From: Capsaspora owczarzaki ATCC 30864
Taxonomy: Eukaryota > Opisthokonta > Filasterea
Length of the DNA: 64,000 bases
Reading direction: 5' to 3'
Assembly: GCF_000151315.2 (NCBI RefSeq)
Contig: NW_011887301.1
Coordinates: 220,378 to 284,377 of the forward strand
Below the pieces are notes generated by a model. The model saw nothing but the letters and a program-made list of their open reading frames with translations. It had not been told where the DNA came from and ran no database searches. How positions within the stretch are numbered: the first letter of the stretch is position 1; each line of letters begins with the position of its first letter. This document shows positions 1 through 19,681 of the stretch, in pieces. Both the position numbers and the translations under genes were made by a program.

Positions 1-3000
1 CGCGTCAAGGACAAGCGCGATGCGTTTGTGCAAGTCCTGGCGGACGGCATTCGCGCCGAGATGCGCAAATCGCTCGGGCCGCTTTCCATCCAGTTTATTG
101 GCCTTGTGCCGCACGACAGCCCAATTGACGCCATGGAGCTTCAAGACACATTCACGGCTGCCTATCTGGAAGCCGAGCCAGCGATGGCGCAGAGTTTGGC
201 TGGTGACGACAAAGCCAGAGCGCGTGGCCAAGCCGCGGCGGCTGCCTCTGCTGCAGCGCGCGCATCCGGAAAAAGCGTGTCCGATTCCACCAAGGCTGGC
301 GCAGAAGCAGCTCGGGCACTCGGTCCGGTGACAGCCAAGGATCTCGACCCGTTGGATCGCGTCCCCGTCACCTTGCGAATCGTCAAAATGCCAGCAACAT
401 CCAAGCGTCTCGAGTTGCAGCGCAAAGCGCGTGAATTTATGCACTGGCATTCATCCAATCGAGGGTCGGCTGCCACCGCATCTCCAGAATGGCGACTTTT
501 ATCGCAACTGCCGCAGGTCGATGTCCGCGACGCACTTGAAGCGGCGCTGCCCGTCACAACCGCCAACTATGTGACCTGGGTGAACAGCAACCAACTCTTG
601 TTTTTCAACTTTTCATCCATCCTCACATCAACTCTTGTCGAGTATAGCGAGGCAGATGTCGCCTACGCTTTCGGTGTCCCTCAAGAAGACGATGCGGGTG
701 GACGTGAAGGCTTTGAAGAGTCGACCATGACCTCGATCTCGTGCTTTCCGTTTGCCACCTGCCGCACAACCGATCAAGTAGCGTTCGCCATGAACACCAC
801 GTGCGCTCGCGCCGTGATTGCAGATCAAGCTACGGGAGACATGCAGAGTTCTTGGCATGGCGAGGTGTTTGTATGGCAGCGTGTTCGGGAGCTGTGTCGC
901 CCCTTGGTGCACGTACCTGGCACCGTCATGACGCAGCGCACTGATCAACAACGGACGGACGAGTTGCTGCAGAGCATCCAGGTGGACGACCCTTCGATCA
1001 AACCGCCAGAGAAACAGGCTCGACTCGCACAGCTGGTAGCCAAGCAGGCCGAGTTTACGCGCAATGTGATTGCAATTGCAATGCGCAAGGCACTCATCCC
1101 GCTCAACGATGACATGTACCACGTCTGGGGCGACATGTCTGCGTTCTTGAGCCCCGCACTGGGATTTACCATCGATCGCGCCGCAGCTGAAATGCAAATC
1201 CAGCTCGAGACGGGTCTGCGCCTCTGGAATTCCGGCGTGGCAGCTTCGGTGACGTCGTCAGCTCCCGGTACGACTGCTGACTCTGGCAGCAGCAGCAGCA
1301 ACAACAACAACAACAACAATAATAATGCTGTTGATGACGTGTGCTGGCGCTTCCGTGACTGCTATGTCGGAGATCAGGTGATTGACGACAGTCCAGCGGG
1401 CCAAACAGCCGCGCAAAAATCTGCAACGGATGCTCGTCGCTTTGTCTCCAACCTGTGCGGAATGGCACTGGCCTTGTGTCAGGCTGATAACAAGGCGCCG
1501 CTGCTGGCCAAGAGCACCCTCTCTTTGGTCGAGAGTTCTGTACTGCACAGCGGATCCGGTCTGGACTGGGTGCCGTTTGATCTGGCCCAAACGGCAGTCG
1601 CTATGGCTGTTTCCGTGGCTGCCATGACGCCTGGAGATGCCGCTGCATTCGGAGTACCCGTTGCAGCAGGGCGGCAAGCGTCCTCATCGACGCCCGCCGA
1701 CGCTGTCGCTGCGGTGCTTGCCGCTGTTTCATCGATTGAAAGTGCGCTGCGCTCGACTGAGCTGTCGCGCCGAAACCGTCTGTATGCCATGAGTTATGTT
1801 CGTCCACCAACCGAGATTCTGGCTCCTCCTCGCAAGCGCGTCCTCGCAGTCATACCTTCTGACCCTCTGCGCGCGTACGAGGACAAAGGACGCGCTGCAC
1901 TCTTGGAAAACTACTACAATCCCGCCGGGTTTTTCGACGAAGTGTACTTGCTCTCGCCTCTCGAGACGGTCGAGCGGTATCAGTACGGCATGCACATTAT
2001 TCCAACCTTGCCGCACGACATCCCTTCGCGTCTGATCCAGTACAAGGTGGACATTGTGCGAGCCTACGGGGGCTACTGGGCCTCCGACGCCGCCGTCTAC
2101 AACAGCCTTCCAGGCGTCAAAGTGGTCGTCTCAATCCACGATTCAAACCCGCGTCTGCTGCACAGCTCCATCGCGCAAGCCGACTATGTCATGACTGTCA
2201 GTCGAGCGCTGGATTCCATCCTGACCCAGCGAGGGGTCAACCCCGACCGAATCTTCCCGTACTCCAACTCTGTCGATCTGGCCGTGTTCAACCCGCAGCC
2301 CGAATCTGGACGGGCGGCTTTTGAAGCAAAGTACCCTGGATTCAAGTATCGCATCCTGCATGTCGGTCGCAAAACAGCCCAAAAGAACGGCGACACTCTG
2401 CTGAAAGCGATGCAAATCCTTGGACCCGACTACATGCTGATTATGATTGGATCCAGCACAAGCGATGCCAACTTTTTCGCCAGTCTGCAGGACCTGGTTG
2501 CGCAAGAAGGCCTCCAAAAACGCGTCGTGATGCTTGACGGCGTGGAGAACTCTGAGCTTGTCAATTTCTACTCGTTTACGGACGTCTTTTGCACGCCTAG
2601 CCGATGGGAAGGCTTTGGGGTGGTGTTTGTCGAGGCGCTCGCCGCGGGCGCGGTGGTCGTCACCTCGGACATGTCTCCGGTCAACGAAATCATCAAACAC
2701 GAGGAAAACGGCTATCTGGTGCGCGACTATACAAATCCACAGGCGCTGGCTTCCGCCCTCGAGTACGCCGCCACCAATGCCGCCTTCCGCGACAAGATGA
2801 AAATCAACGGACCTCGAACAGTGCGACGGTTTGCCGAGCCGCGTCAGCGACTGGCCGAAGCGGCCATTTACCGCATGATTTACGAAAGCGACATTCCAGT
2901 CCGTCCGCCTGTTCAGCGTCCACCGGGCCAGTTTGACATCCAGCTAGGATTCAAGAACTACCTGATGGGCTTTTCGTTTTTGGATCCCATTACGCTCAGT

Positions 3001-4862
3001 TCGTCTGTCTGTGTCTCCTCCCGTCTGAGTTTATCGTCTGGCGACATGATGTGCGACGGGGTACATGCAATGCCCAACGCGGCGAAACTGCCTTGGCATC
3101 CGCGCACTGCGTACGATCTGGCCCTTCCCGTCCATGCTGTGCCGCTCGAAATCTTCGAGCACATCGATTCCCTTTTGCGCTGGCCAATCACCACCGCTGT
3201 TGCCGAGGATATTGACCTTGCATTTGAGCCGTTTGTGGTTCCAACCATGTAAGTTCGTCGTCAGGTTTTTTTTCCCGTCCAAGTTTGTTTCGCGCGGCGT
3301 CGCTCGCTGTGCGACGTCGGATTTTTCAAACACTGACTTTGCCTTTTATTTTTTTTCGGGTTTAGACCATACCATGTCCAGCAGGCTTTCTATTGCAACA
3401 AGCGATTGGTTGCTGTGGACCATACCAACGGTTCCACGATCAGCCAAGTCTTCTACCTGACTTCAGATCGCCTTCGTTTGAGCACTTTTACAATGGACGC
3501 TCGATACTTTGGGGCCCCATTGGTACATCGCACCTTCAAACCATTTCGGTATCAATGCAACTATTACTTTACTCATTCAGTTCGACACGTTTGTAGACTT
3601 ATACTCGAACCGAACAAGCAACTGTGATGAGCGAGTGTGGAATGATCCAGCAGCTGCAATACAAGAGCGAACCAGTCCGTCCAACGCCCATCGTGCTGCT
3701 GTACATTGTGCGAGATGCTGTACGGAACACACTACCTGTTTAAACTGCGGGGGAGGGGGGAGAGGGCAGACAACTGTTATCACAAGCTCGCGCCAACCTT
3801 TTGCTTTTGTTGTGCGTTTGAAAACCTACCCTCTCGCATTGACCGCCGCCCCTCCTTCTCCATTCATCAGCTGCCAAACAACATTACCGATGCCATGTTG
3901 ATGGTTCGATACATTGCCGACATGAACAAGGACAATCGCGTTCGAGGGGTGGTGCTTGACTTTTCTGATTCACCTCATCCGGACTTGCCGTCTGCAATTA
4001 CCAAACTGGGTGCCGGTTCCAGCTACGTGTCCAAAAAGGTTTGCTATTCGCTTTGCATTGACAGGATGTTGGCCGTGCGGGACATCTAACCTTTGGAAAC
4101 GTTTTTTTGTATGATTGCTGCGGTAACAGAAGACAAATCTTACTCTGCAGGCCATTCACTCTGTGCTGTCCGCGTTCGACCCAAAGACCATTGTTGTCTT
4201 GTGTGACTTCCAGCTGGTCTTACCGGGCGTCGGTATTCCCTCCAACCTTCGCCAGCTCGCCATGGGTGACACGGTGTTGGCGCTGATTCCGTTCCGTCTC
4301 CGACCCAATGCACCCCTTCAGCTCATGTCCGACGCAGGCTTTTTTGAAGAGTTGCAGGCCGATTACCCCGTTTTTACCATCCAGCGGTTTACCCAGGCGT
4401 GTAAGGTGGTCCCTAAGGTGGTGATGGATGTTGTCGCTTTTACTCACGCTTTTTGCCACAACTGTTGCATCACTGGCGACGTGAACCGCATTGACTACAT
4501 GCTGCAACTCGTCAGATGGAAATCTCACAAAGACACAGCAAACCGCATTGCTCAATACCAATTGCCAATCGATGATTGGACGACGCCTCTTCCAGCTCTT
4601 CCACGAGCAGGCTGGACAAAGTATCATGCGCGTCCATATCCCCAAGGTGTATCGTTTGCCACATCCTCATCCATCCGACAAGCAAGCACGAACGCAGGGT
4701 TGTGACGCCTATGCAGGCCTTTCGTCGAGTCCCTTCATTGCGGATTTCATGGACAACTTTAAGCGGCCTCCGCCCGTCGTTGACGTTGTTGATGGATTTG
4801 CCCGCAACCTGCCGTCTGAGCGCGATGGTGATGGCCGTCGCATTGTCACTCGACGACCGTAG
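1..4862 (+). CDS. Large protein with internal GT4 glycosyltransferase domain; 5' end outside window
   Basis: The reading frame is open from base 1, so the N-terminus is missing. Exons: <1-3248, 3366-3522, 3597-3719, 3871-4038, 4151-4400, 4516-4862; every join keeps phase, and the stop is TAG. About 610-985 residues into the visible part lies a GT-B/GT4 (glycosyl transferases group 1) domain. It has RILHVGRKTAQKNG, then an EX7E motif (EGFGVVFVE) followed by ALAAGAVVVTSD. That family transfers sugar from an activated donor. Flanking regions, about 600 residues before and 420 after, match nothing I recognise. The N-terminal flank holds a Ser/Asn run (bases 1288-1325) and Ala-rich linkers. No signal peptide or membrane span is visible. 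It is convergent with the next gene, 111 nt away. The GT4 call is secure; acceptor substrate and overall family are unknown. Confidence 0.72.
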
Positions 4863-4973
4863 CTTCAACTCTTGTACCCATTCATTCATAATAATTAGAA
4901 ACGCGACCGTTTGTATTTTTCTATTTTGTTGTCTTGTTCAACAAAGCCCATTCAGCAACCAACTATCGGAACA

Positions 4974-6460
4974 TTATTGCATATCGCGGTGCTTGGAGCC
5001 TGGTCGATGGAATGAAAAGAATCTGAGTATGCCGGATTCAACATGAGCATAGTGATTGGCTGGAACGCAGACATCAACACAAGAACAAATGCGCTCCCGA
5101 CGACTCACCGATACGTTTCCGTGTCTTGATACGTCCATTGTCTTGTGGCATAGTTGCCCATAAACCTTGCGGGAACAGGAACACTTGGGATGTGAACGAA
5201 AGAGAGGGGAGAGATGATGAGCACCGACAAACACAAATCAAACACCACCCGAAAAAACAAATTCACTCACCTTTTCACAATAAACCCTCGCTTCTGGATG
5301 CGATCAACAAACTCGGACACGCCGTCACGATCTTCAGACAGCACTTCGTAAAACACACCGTCCGGCTTCAAAAAGGTGTCGACAACTTGAATCAGCGAGT
5401 CCACACTCAAAAGGCTGTACGTGAGCTCTGCTCCAATAATGACGTCTACAGGTTCGATGTGCAGATTGATGCCCTGAGCATGGCTTTGCTGCTCAAAGAC
5501 ACAAGCCTCCGACGAGTAGCAGTCGCACTTGAATCGGGAGTGCTCGACAAACTTGGTGTTGTGTTGAGCGTGACACACTTTGACGCACGACGCACAACAG
5601 CCTAGCGTCATGTCCGAGCCATGGCAGTCTGTGCAATGGTACCAGTCCTGAGGCGTAAACTCACGACCAAGGGACTCGATGGTGCACCGCAGACCCTTGG
5701 TATGTTCCAGCTTTCGCTGCTCTTGCTCGGCCCGTTGCGCCTTTTCATTTTCAAGGGCGCACTTTCGCCGCTCCTCCAGACTCAACCCAGCAAGCGAGGC
5801 GCTGGCAGCGGCGACTGCATCCCAATCCAAGTAGCCAACGGTGACGAGCGGAGTGAGATTTCGCCTCCACGGCTGCATTTCACCAGTGACGGAGTCAGCC
5901 ACGGGTGCCCACGATGCACTCGTGTTCTCTGGATCGGCGTTGGTGGTCTTTTCTTGCGGATCACTGGATGGTGGTGATGACGATGATGGCTGGTCACCGT
6001 CCAGCCCAGTCCTCGTGGCGCTCGTGGTGGTGCTCGTGGCAGCAGCTTCTGCGTCAACGCCGCGGTCTGCGTCGGCGTCCTCGCTGTTCAGACGCACATT
6101 GTAGCGCAGGTTGTCCAGCACCGGGTCAATGTAGTCTGTGAGCGTGACGTGCGCGGCGTAGTGCGCGGCCAGGACGCCCGGCAAGCCGCAGCCGCTGCCA
6201 AGCTCGAGCACCGTCTGCCCGCGGAAGGCCGCGCCGTTCTCGTAAATCCAGCGGGCAAGCACAACGCCGCCGTCCCACAGTGCACAGCCAAGCGCGCCTG
6301 TGGCCACGCAGAGCTCACGGATGTGGATTTCGTGCGCATGGCTCTTGTTCTTCTTGTCGTAGGCGCCAAACCCAATCGACTTGCGCTGGTGCTTCTTGCC
6401 GAGCGCCATTGCCCGCCAGTCAAACTCGGCCGGGCCTTGCTTGCTTCGTCCGTTCAGCAT
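4974..6460 (-). CDS. METTL-type (Methyltransf_16-like) SAM methyltransferase with inserted UBR-type zinc box
   Basis: Exons on the minus strand: 6460-5271, 5165-5109, 5022-4974, all in phase, giving 431 aa. Residues about 80-110 carry the SAM-binding motif VLELGSGCGLPG followed by LTDY. A second conserved block, DVIIGAELTYS, comes near residue 340. The last two exons supply the C-terminal GNYATRQW and TYRFF strands that end such Rossmann-fold domains. Between the two halves, about residues 262-325, is a Cys/His cluster: YHCTDC, LGCCASC, CHAQH and FKCDC. Its spacing is that of a UBR box, closest in style to UBR7. A Ser/Thr-rich linker precedes it. Family members methylate lysines on specific proteins. 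The UBR box normally binds N-degrons or histone tails, so it may select the substrate here; that is inference. The target is unknown. Confidence 0.8.
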
Positions 6461-7117
6461 GATGAGTTGATTTTTTTTTGTGAATGTGTGGTTTTTGAAA
6501 GTTTTTCTGTCGGAGCGGCTTTCGGTCGGGGTTGTGGGTTGGTAGATGGCGACTGAGCAGTTTCACATCAGTTCTCAAAGGGAGGACTCTCAATTGAAAC
6601 GCTGCATTCGCGAGGTCTGTTTTTGTTTTTTTGAAGTTTGTTGTTTTGCTTTTCCTCTCGTGACGGAGGCGGTTTGGCGGCTTCATATTGGGAGCGCTCT
6701 TCCTTGCACCCAAAACGAAAAACAAAACAAAAACCACTCCACAATCACCAGTTGCCCATGATACAGCACCGTCCTGTTGGCTGCTTCGACCCCGCTGCAC
6801 TTCTAAGGTACTTGCATGAGTTATTTGTGCTTTTGGGAAGAAGGCGAACGGGGTTGGCGAGACTTGATAACACCACTTGTGAAAAAATAGAAGCACAACT
6901 TTCAGTCGACCTGTCAAAATATTTTAATCACTATGCTGAACATGAATGTAGCAACACTGCAACACTTTGCATCCAGGGCGGCGACACCAGACACGGATGA
7001 TCACCGACAACACCACAAGCCAAAAGATGGCGACACCAAAACGGATAAAATTTCAGTCCTTTTTTTTTTCTTCTTTTTTTTTTTTTTCTTTTTCTTTCTT
7101 CTTCTGCGATTTCGAAG
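6461..7117. promoter_or_regulatory. Divergent intergenic region between METTL-UBR and S6 kinase
   Basis: These 657 nt separate two divergent start codons and must hold both promoters and 5' leaders. The part next to the kinase start (about 7051-7105) is an almost pure T/C pyrimidine tract. No TATA box or RNA gene stands out. Confidence 0.45.
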
Positions 7118-11152
<4,035 letters not shown>

Positions 11153-11475
11153 TGCAATCATCTTTTCATGCGATTTTGTACTTTAGGGGGATTCGAGGCG
11201 TGTTTCAAAGACATGCACGCTCCTCCCGCCGCGTTTTCATTTTTTTTCAACCGGATTGTCAAACTAAGCGCGGTTTTTTTTTCCTTGCATTGCTTTTGAT
11301 CACTTTCCTTGTATGCTTTCACATTTTAAAAGAACGAATTCCGATCGTGTTGCTCGCTTCATCTTTTGGAAACCACCCCAAACGCTCATCACCATCTTGG
11401 AGGACTGTTCAAGAAGAAGCAGAACAAATTTGTACTTTACTGTATACTCTGTTGACAAGCACAGCGACGGAATAT
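11153..11475. other. Intergenic region between convergent S6K and muskelin
   Basis: 323 nt between the two stop codons. It holds T-rich stretches and presumably both 3' UTRs and polyadenylation signals. Nothing else is recognised. Confidence 0.5.
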
Positions 11476-15353
<3,878 letters not shown>

Positions 15354-15620
15354 GGTTTTCAATGGAAAAAAACTCAGTCACACAGTTAACAACGCAACGC
15401 AACGAAAAGAAAAGAAAAATGCGACTGAGAACAATAACAAGCAAAAATAGAAACATGGCAAGTACTGTGCCATCAGTGGATGGTGTAAGTTTGGGGTTGG
15501 TTGGATCTACTGTAGGATCCAAGGCGAAACGGCTTCAATCGCCGGTGCAGTACAGCGCCCAACGCAAATCGGCTCAGACGACCAACAGCCAAAACAGCAA
15601 GCTGTGAATGACAGCAAGGC

Positions 15621-17252
15621 ATGTTTGATTATTCAACACCCACAAAATCTGGGCTTTTGTTTCGATCGTTCTCAGAAGTTTTGGCCGCTCAGTCCAGGTT
15701 AACGCGTTCGTTTCTCAGTTGGAAACCACACCGTGCTGTATCGATGCGCAACCCAGCTGTGCTCTCAGTGCTGCAGGACACGTTCGGCTCTGCGACTGCC
15801 AGCCCGACCATCAGCACTGCGCCGGGGACGCCGTTGCCGGGGACAATGAGCCCGCTGAGCCTGTCCACGAGCGCCTCTGCAACGGGACTGCCGCAGATCG
15901 CCCTGCTCAGCCCTGCTGCTGCTGTTGCTGCTGCTGCTGCGCTCCATCAGCAGTACCAACAGAGCACTGGTAACGCTGGCAGACGAACAACGCTGCCACT
16001 GCTGCAGGACGCCGCCGCGCTGAGCGATGACGACACGAGCCAAACGCCGATTAGTCAGGCTGCCCGGCAACAGCCGCACTTGGCACTGCTCGGCCAGCAC
16101 TGGTCGCAGCAGAGTGGTGCTGCTACTACTCCTGCTACGGGAATCACAGGCGATACTGCGGCCGTCGTTATTCCGCCGCTCGACCGGCGCGATCAAGATC
16201 CAATGTTGTCAATCTCCCCGAACAAGACCAAGCACTCCTCGGATTGGAGCAGCAGCCAGCATCACCTCCTTGCAGGTCGAGGGCCAGTGCCATCCGACTC
16301 GGCTGCTCCTGATCCACGACCGTTCAAACCCGCGGCGTCGCGGCGTTGGCGGATTATCACCGCAGTTGCTTACGGGACTTGCTCCCTGATGATCATGTTC
16401 GTCAACAAGGCCGTTCTGACAACCTACGCGTTTCCATCATTTGTCGTTCTGGCACTCGCACAGTTTGCCTTCACTGCCTTGGTCTTGCGTGCGTTGCAAC
16501 TCTTTCGGTTTGTCCGCTTGCCAGCCATGTCCAGAAGCGTCGTGTCCAAAGCCGCCCCGCTCTCGGTGTTGTTTGTTCTCAACTCGACCAGCGGCCTCGG
16601 CGGCACCCAGCACCTCAGCTTACCAATGCTCACCGTCTTGCGCCGCTTTTCCATCTTTCTGACCATGGTTTTGGAAAGGCTGGTGCTGGGCAATCGAGCC
16701 CCCACGCCCGTTGTCATGAGCGTCGGTCTCCTCATCCTTGGCGCCATTGTCGCCGCCTGGAGTGACCTGGCCTATGACCGCGACGGCTATGTTCTGGTCA
16801 TGATCAACAATCTGTGCACCGCCTTGTCCGGAGTGCTGTTGAAAAAGCGACTGGATGCGCGCGACCTCGGCACGCTGGGCCTGCTCTACTACAACTCGCT
16901 GCTCGGCATACCACTCGCCATGGCATACCTTGTGCTCGTCCCCGAGGAGTGGACGGCAGTCGCAAACTATCCGGCGTGGACTGAGCCGCTCTTTGTGTTG
17001 TGGTTTGCCCTCACAATGTGCATGGGCCTGCTGCTCAACTACACCATGTATTTATGCACCAACGCCAACTCCCCCTTGACAACGACGGTTGTAGGGGTGA
17101 AAAACACCATCAGCACCTACTCTGGTATGATGTTTGGCACCTACTACCGGTACTCTCCCGAGAACTTTCTGGGCATCAATCTGTCCGTCGCAGGCTCGCT
17201 CGTCTACTCGTACACAACGTTTGGCGCTTCAAAGTCGCGTGCGACCGGCTAA
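15621..17252 (+). CDS. Nucleotide-sugar transporter, SLC35D-like
   Basis: Single exon, up to 543 aa; Met42 (base 15744) is an alternative start. The first 240 residues are a low-complexity Ser/Thr/Ala/Gln cytosolic region. From about residue 245 there are about ten hydrophobic spans typical of the drug/metabolite transporter fold. Key stretches are MFVNKAVLTTYAFPS, LPMLTVLRRFSIFLTM, TALSGVLLKKRLD, SPLTTTVVGVKN and the C-terminal SLVYSYTTF. These resemble SLC35D1/D2 (UDP-glucuronate/UDP-GalNAc/UDP-GlcNAc transport into ER or Golgi). It would feed lumenal glycosylation; substrate cannot be read from sequence. Its start faces muskelin's across only 267 nt, a likely shared promoter. The absence of introns is unusual for this window. 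Confidence 0.88.
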   Translation: MFDYSTPTKSGLLFRSFSEVLAAQSRLTRSFLSWKPHRAVSMRNPAVLSVLQDTFGSATASPTISTAPGTPLPGTMSPLSLSTSASATGLPQIALLSPAAAVAAAAALHQQYQQSTGNAGRRTTLPLLQDAAALSDDDTSQTPISQAARQQPHLALLGQHWSQQSGAATTPATGITGDTAAVVIPPLDRRDQDPMLSISPNKTKHSSDWSSSQHHLLAGRGPVPSDSAAPDPRPFKPAASRRWRIITAVAYGTCSLMIMFVNKAVLTTYAFPSFVVLALAQFAFTALVLRALQLFRFVRLPAMSRSVVSKAAPLSVLFVLNSTSGLGGTQHLSLPMLTVLRRFSIFLTMVLERLVLGNRAPTPVVMSVGLLILGAIVAAWSDLAYDRDGYVLVMINNLCTALSGVLLKKRLDARDLGTLGLLYYNSLLGIPLAMAYLVLVPEEWTAVANYPAWTEPLFVLWFALTMCMGLLLNYTMYLCTNANSPLTTTVVGVKNTISTYSGMMFGTYYRYSPENFLGINLSVAGSLVYSYTTFGASKSRATG

Positions 17253-17595
17253 ATGCTGATGGATTGAGGCGAAAGCTTGCATTTCAGTTCAAATGCAATA
17301 TTTATTTGTAGTTTTTGCGTTTTTCGTTTTTTTGTTTTTGGCCTTTTCGTGTCGTTCTTCCAACCCGTTATCAGTTCAGTTTGTCCATGTTATTGTTAGC
17401 ATTATACTGTATCTTTGAGTGCAATACGGACACTAGGGCAAAAAAAAAATCAACACCGAAACAAATAACAAAGAAGGTAAACGTGTTTTTCGTTAGGAAA
17501 GTGTTTTTTTGTTTTTGTTTGATTACTACAAAACAAAAGAGGATTAAGCAAGACCACCAGATCACTAGGACACAACAACAGACTGAGGAAGACAT
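17253..17595. other. Intergenic region between convergent SLC35D-like and RanBP1
   Basis: 343 nt, AT-rich, with several T and A runs. It should hold the 3' ends of both genes; an ATATTT-rich stretch follows the transporter stop. No other feature seen. Confidence 0.45.
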
Positions 17596-19015
17596 TTAAG
17601 CAGTGGGCTTGTCGCCCTCCGGCTTGTCCGCAACTTTGAGGTCGCCAAGCTTCTCGGCAACTTTTGCTGCGTCATCCTCCTTTGCTGGTGTTGCCGCGCT
17701 GCTGCTGCTGCTGGGGGCATCGCCCTTTGCAGGTGTTTGACCCTTGTTTGATGCATTGTTGCGGCCAGACTCTTCGAACTTGTCCTTGAACAGTTTGGCG
17801 TTCTCGGCGTTGGCAAAGCGGATGGCGAGCGTCTCAGGCTTGGGCTCGTTGTCAGCAAAGTCGGCAACAACGTTCCAGACCCAAGCGCGGTCGCTTCCGA
17901 CGTTGGTTTGGAGGACCATATCATCGCGAACTGGCGAGGTCGAAAAAGAGGGTCAAAACAAACAAACAAACAAACAAACAAACAAACAAACAAATAAAAG
18001 TGAGCGATGGCTGTCGGAAAGTAACAGAGAGGACGACATGCACGCTCCTCAACAGCGTGTACACTCACCAATGTGGTTGGCGCAGACCTTCAGGGTCTTG
18101 TCTCGGCGCATGAGCAGACGGATCATCTTGGTGGTGCGATCTTGCAAGAACTTGACCTCGCCAGTGCCGCGCTCCTTCCACTCGCCCGTGGGCTTGTCGA
18201 ATCGGAAAAGCTTGGCACGACTGTGTCGAGAAAACAGACGCGAGGAAAAACAACAAAGTCAGCGAGAGCGGGCCACCAAAAAGGATGCGATGGTCGGTAG
18301 TTGATGTGGGGCAAATTTTCTGCCTCTGTGCGGCGTCACCGCCACCGTCAACTGGGGACGAACAGGCTCAAGTCCCTCATCGTTCTACAGCCGCGACGGC
18401 TGGGCCGCACTCGCACACGTCCAGTGCCTAAAGAGAAGACAGAGACCGACAAAAAGCAAACTTACATCTTGAACAGGACATCCTCGTCCTCCTCGAGGGT
18501 CTTGACCTCCACTTGGTTGAGCTTGACAATGGGCTCAAAGTGAACATCGTTGCTCTCAACGACTTCGTCCTGCACACAGAGAGAGAGAGTGAGAGCGTTT
18601 CGTCAGTTGAAAAAACGAAAAAACGACGACCAGAAACGAAGCCATGCATCAAACGTCGCCGCGTTCTCCACACACAAAGAGACAGCGAAGAAGCAAGAAG
18701 CAAGAAGAAGAAGAAGACGAGCGTGTGCTGCACTGTCCAACGAGCGGCGCTTGGAAGCAAACAAAAGGCCAACAAGGGAAACAAAAAAAAAAAAAGAAAA
18801 AAAAAAAAAAAGAAGCGATCTCAAACACATTGTCTTGCTGGAGTGTTAGTTTGCCAGCCACCCACTGCGCCTCGACTGCCGCCCAGGTCATGCCACAGAC
18901 GCGCGCTTCAAGTCCACAAAGGACAGGCATAGCGCAAGGACGCGCCACAGCAGCCAAAACGCACCGCCAGCGCAACAAGCAACTCAAAACCAATCCATGT
19001 GTGGAAAAGCAAGAG

Positions 19016-19057
<42 letters not shown>

Positions 19058-19311
19058 TTTTTCCATACAAAACTCAATGGAAAATTCATAGAAAACCGTT
19101 TCACTTTTTGGTTTTTTTGATTGTTTCACTTTTTTTTTTTTTTTTTTTTTTTTTTGCTTGCAACACGAACTTTGCTGCTTTCTCTCGCTCTCTCTCTCTT
19201 TCTCTCCACCGAGACGGGTAAGCGAGCAGCAGTATCAACACAGTCAGGAAGCAGGGGGAGTCGCACCTTGTCGTCGCCAGTCGTGGGCTCTTCGCGGTCG
19301 TCGTCAGCCAT
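17596..19311 (-). CDS. RANBP1: Ran-binding protein 1
   Basis: Four in-phase exons: 19311-19267, 18569-18466, 18220-18069, 17930-17596; 211 aa, the usual length. The first exon encodes a short acidic leader. Exons 2-4 form one Ran[55 protein letters not shown] and [15 protein letters not shown]. The protein binds RanGTP and stimulates RanGAP in the cytoplasm, recycling transport receptors. The C-terminus keeps [11 protein letters not shown], equivalent to the leucine-rich nuclear export signal of animal RanBP1. Intron 1 is long (about 700 nt) and full of homopolymers; intron 3 holds an (AAAC)n repeat. Confidence 0.95.
17956..17998. repeat. (AAAC)n microsatellite in RanBP1 intron 3
   Basis: About nine tandem AAAC units; on the gene's sense strand this is (GTTT)n, roughly 25-60 nt before the acceptor at 17931. 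Similar arrays recur elsewhere in the window. Confidence 0.9.
18781..19157. repeat. Homopolymers in RanBP1 intron 1 (A-rich, T~36, T~26)
   Basis: An A-rich run with G interruptions near 18783-18812, a T run of about 36 at 19019-19056 and another of about 26 at 19131-19155. All lie in the long first intron; on the sense strand the T runs are A runs. Confidence 0.85.
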
Positions 19312-19681
19312 TTTGTATTGGGTTTTTGTGTTTTTTGAAAAAACTTGAACTGACAGGTTTCGAGTTTGGAAGGGCTCTTTTTCCAAGTTGAGTGGAAATC
19401 TGAGTCGGTGAGCATATTCCAAGGACAGATGTGGAGACTAGTGTTTTTGAGGCGGGGGGGGGGTGTGGAAAGATGCTGACGAGTGAAAGAGAGCGCACAA
19501 TGGCCAACAATCGCCCTCCAACACCCCCTCTCGCCCATTGCAGAGTTGAGTGTTGATTCAGAGCACTGTGGATCAATCTTGCAATACATTCATTTGATTC
19601 ACGATATCCCCAGTCTCCCTTTTCCCATCATCACAGCCCAATTCTCAGTTCCCAGCTTTGAAAAAACAGGCTTTTTGAACA
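19312..19681. promoter_or_regulatory. Divergent intergenic region between RanBP1 and CotH-type gene
   Basis: 370 nt between two divergent starts. It includes a G run near 19452-19462. No specific site recognised. Confidence 0.4.

Noticed and set aside
4163-4705. Unspliced reading to a stop at 4705 as the end of the first gene
   Set aside because: A GTAAGG...CAG intron (4401-4515) removes a poor stretch and moves into a better frame ending at 4862, in phase.
17956-17998. Regular short repeats considered as a CRISPR-like array
   Set aside because: Four-base tandem units without spacers, inside a spliceosomal intron of a eukaryotic gene.
19131-19422. Upstream extension of RanBP1 before ATG 19311
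   Set aside because: The extra residues (Lys/Phe-rich) lack similarity to RanBP1 and the short acidic leader from 19311 fits the family.
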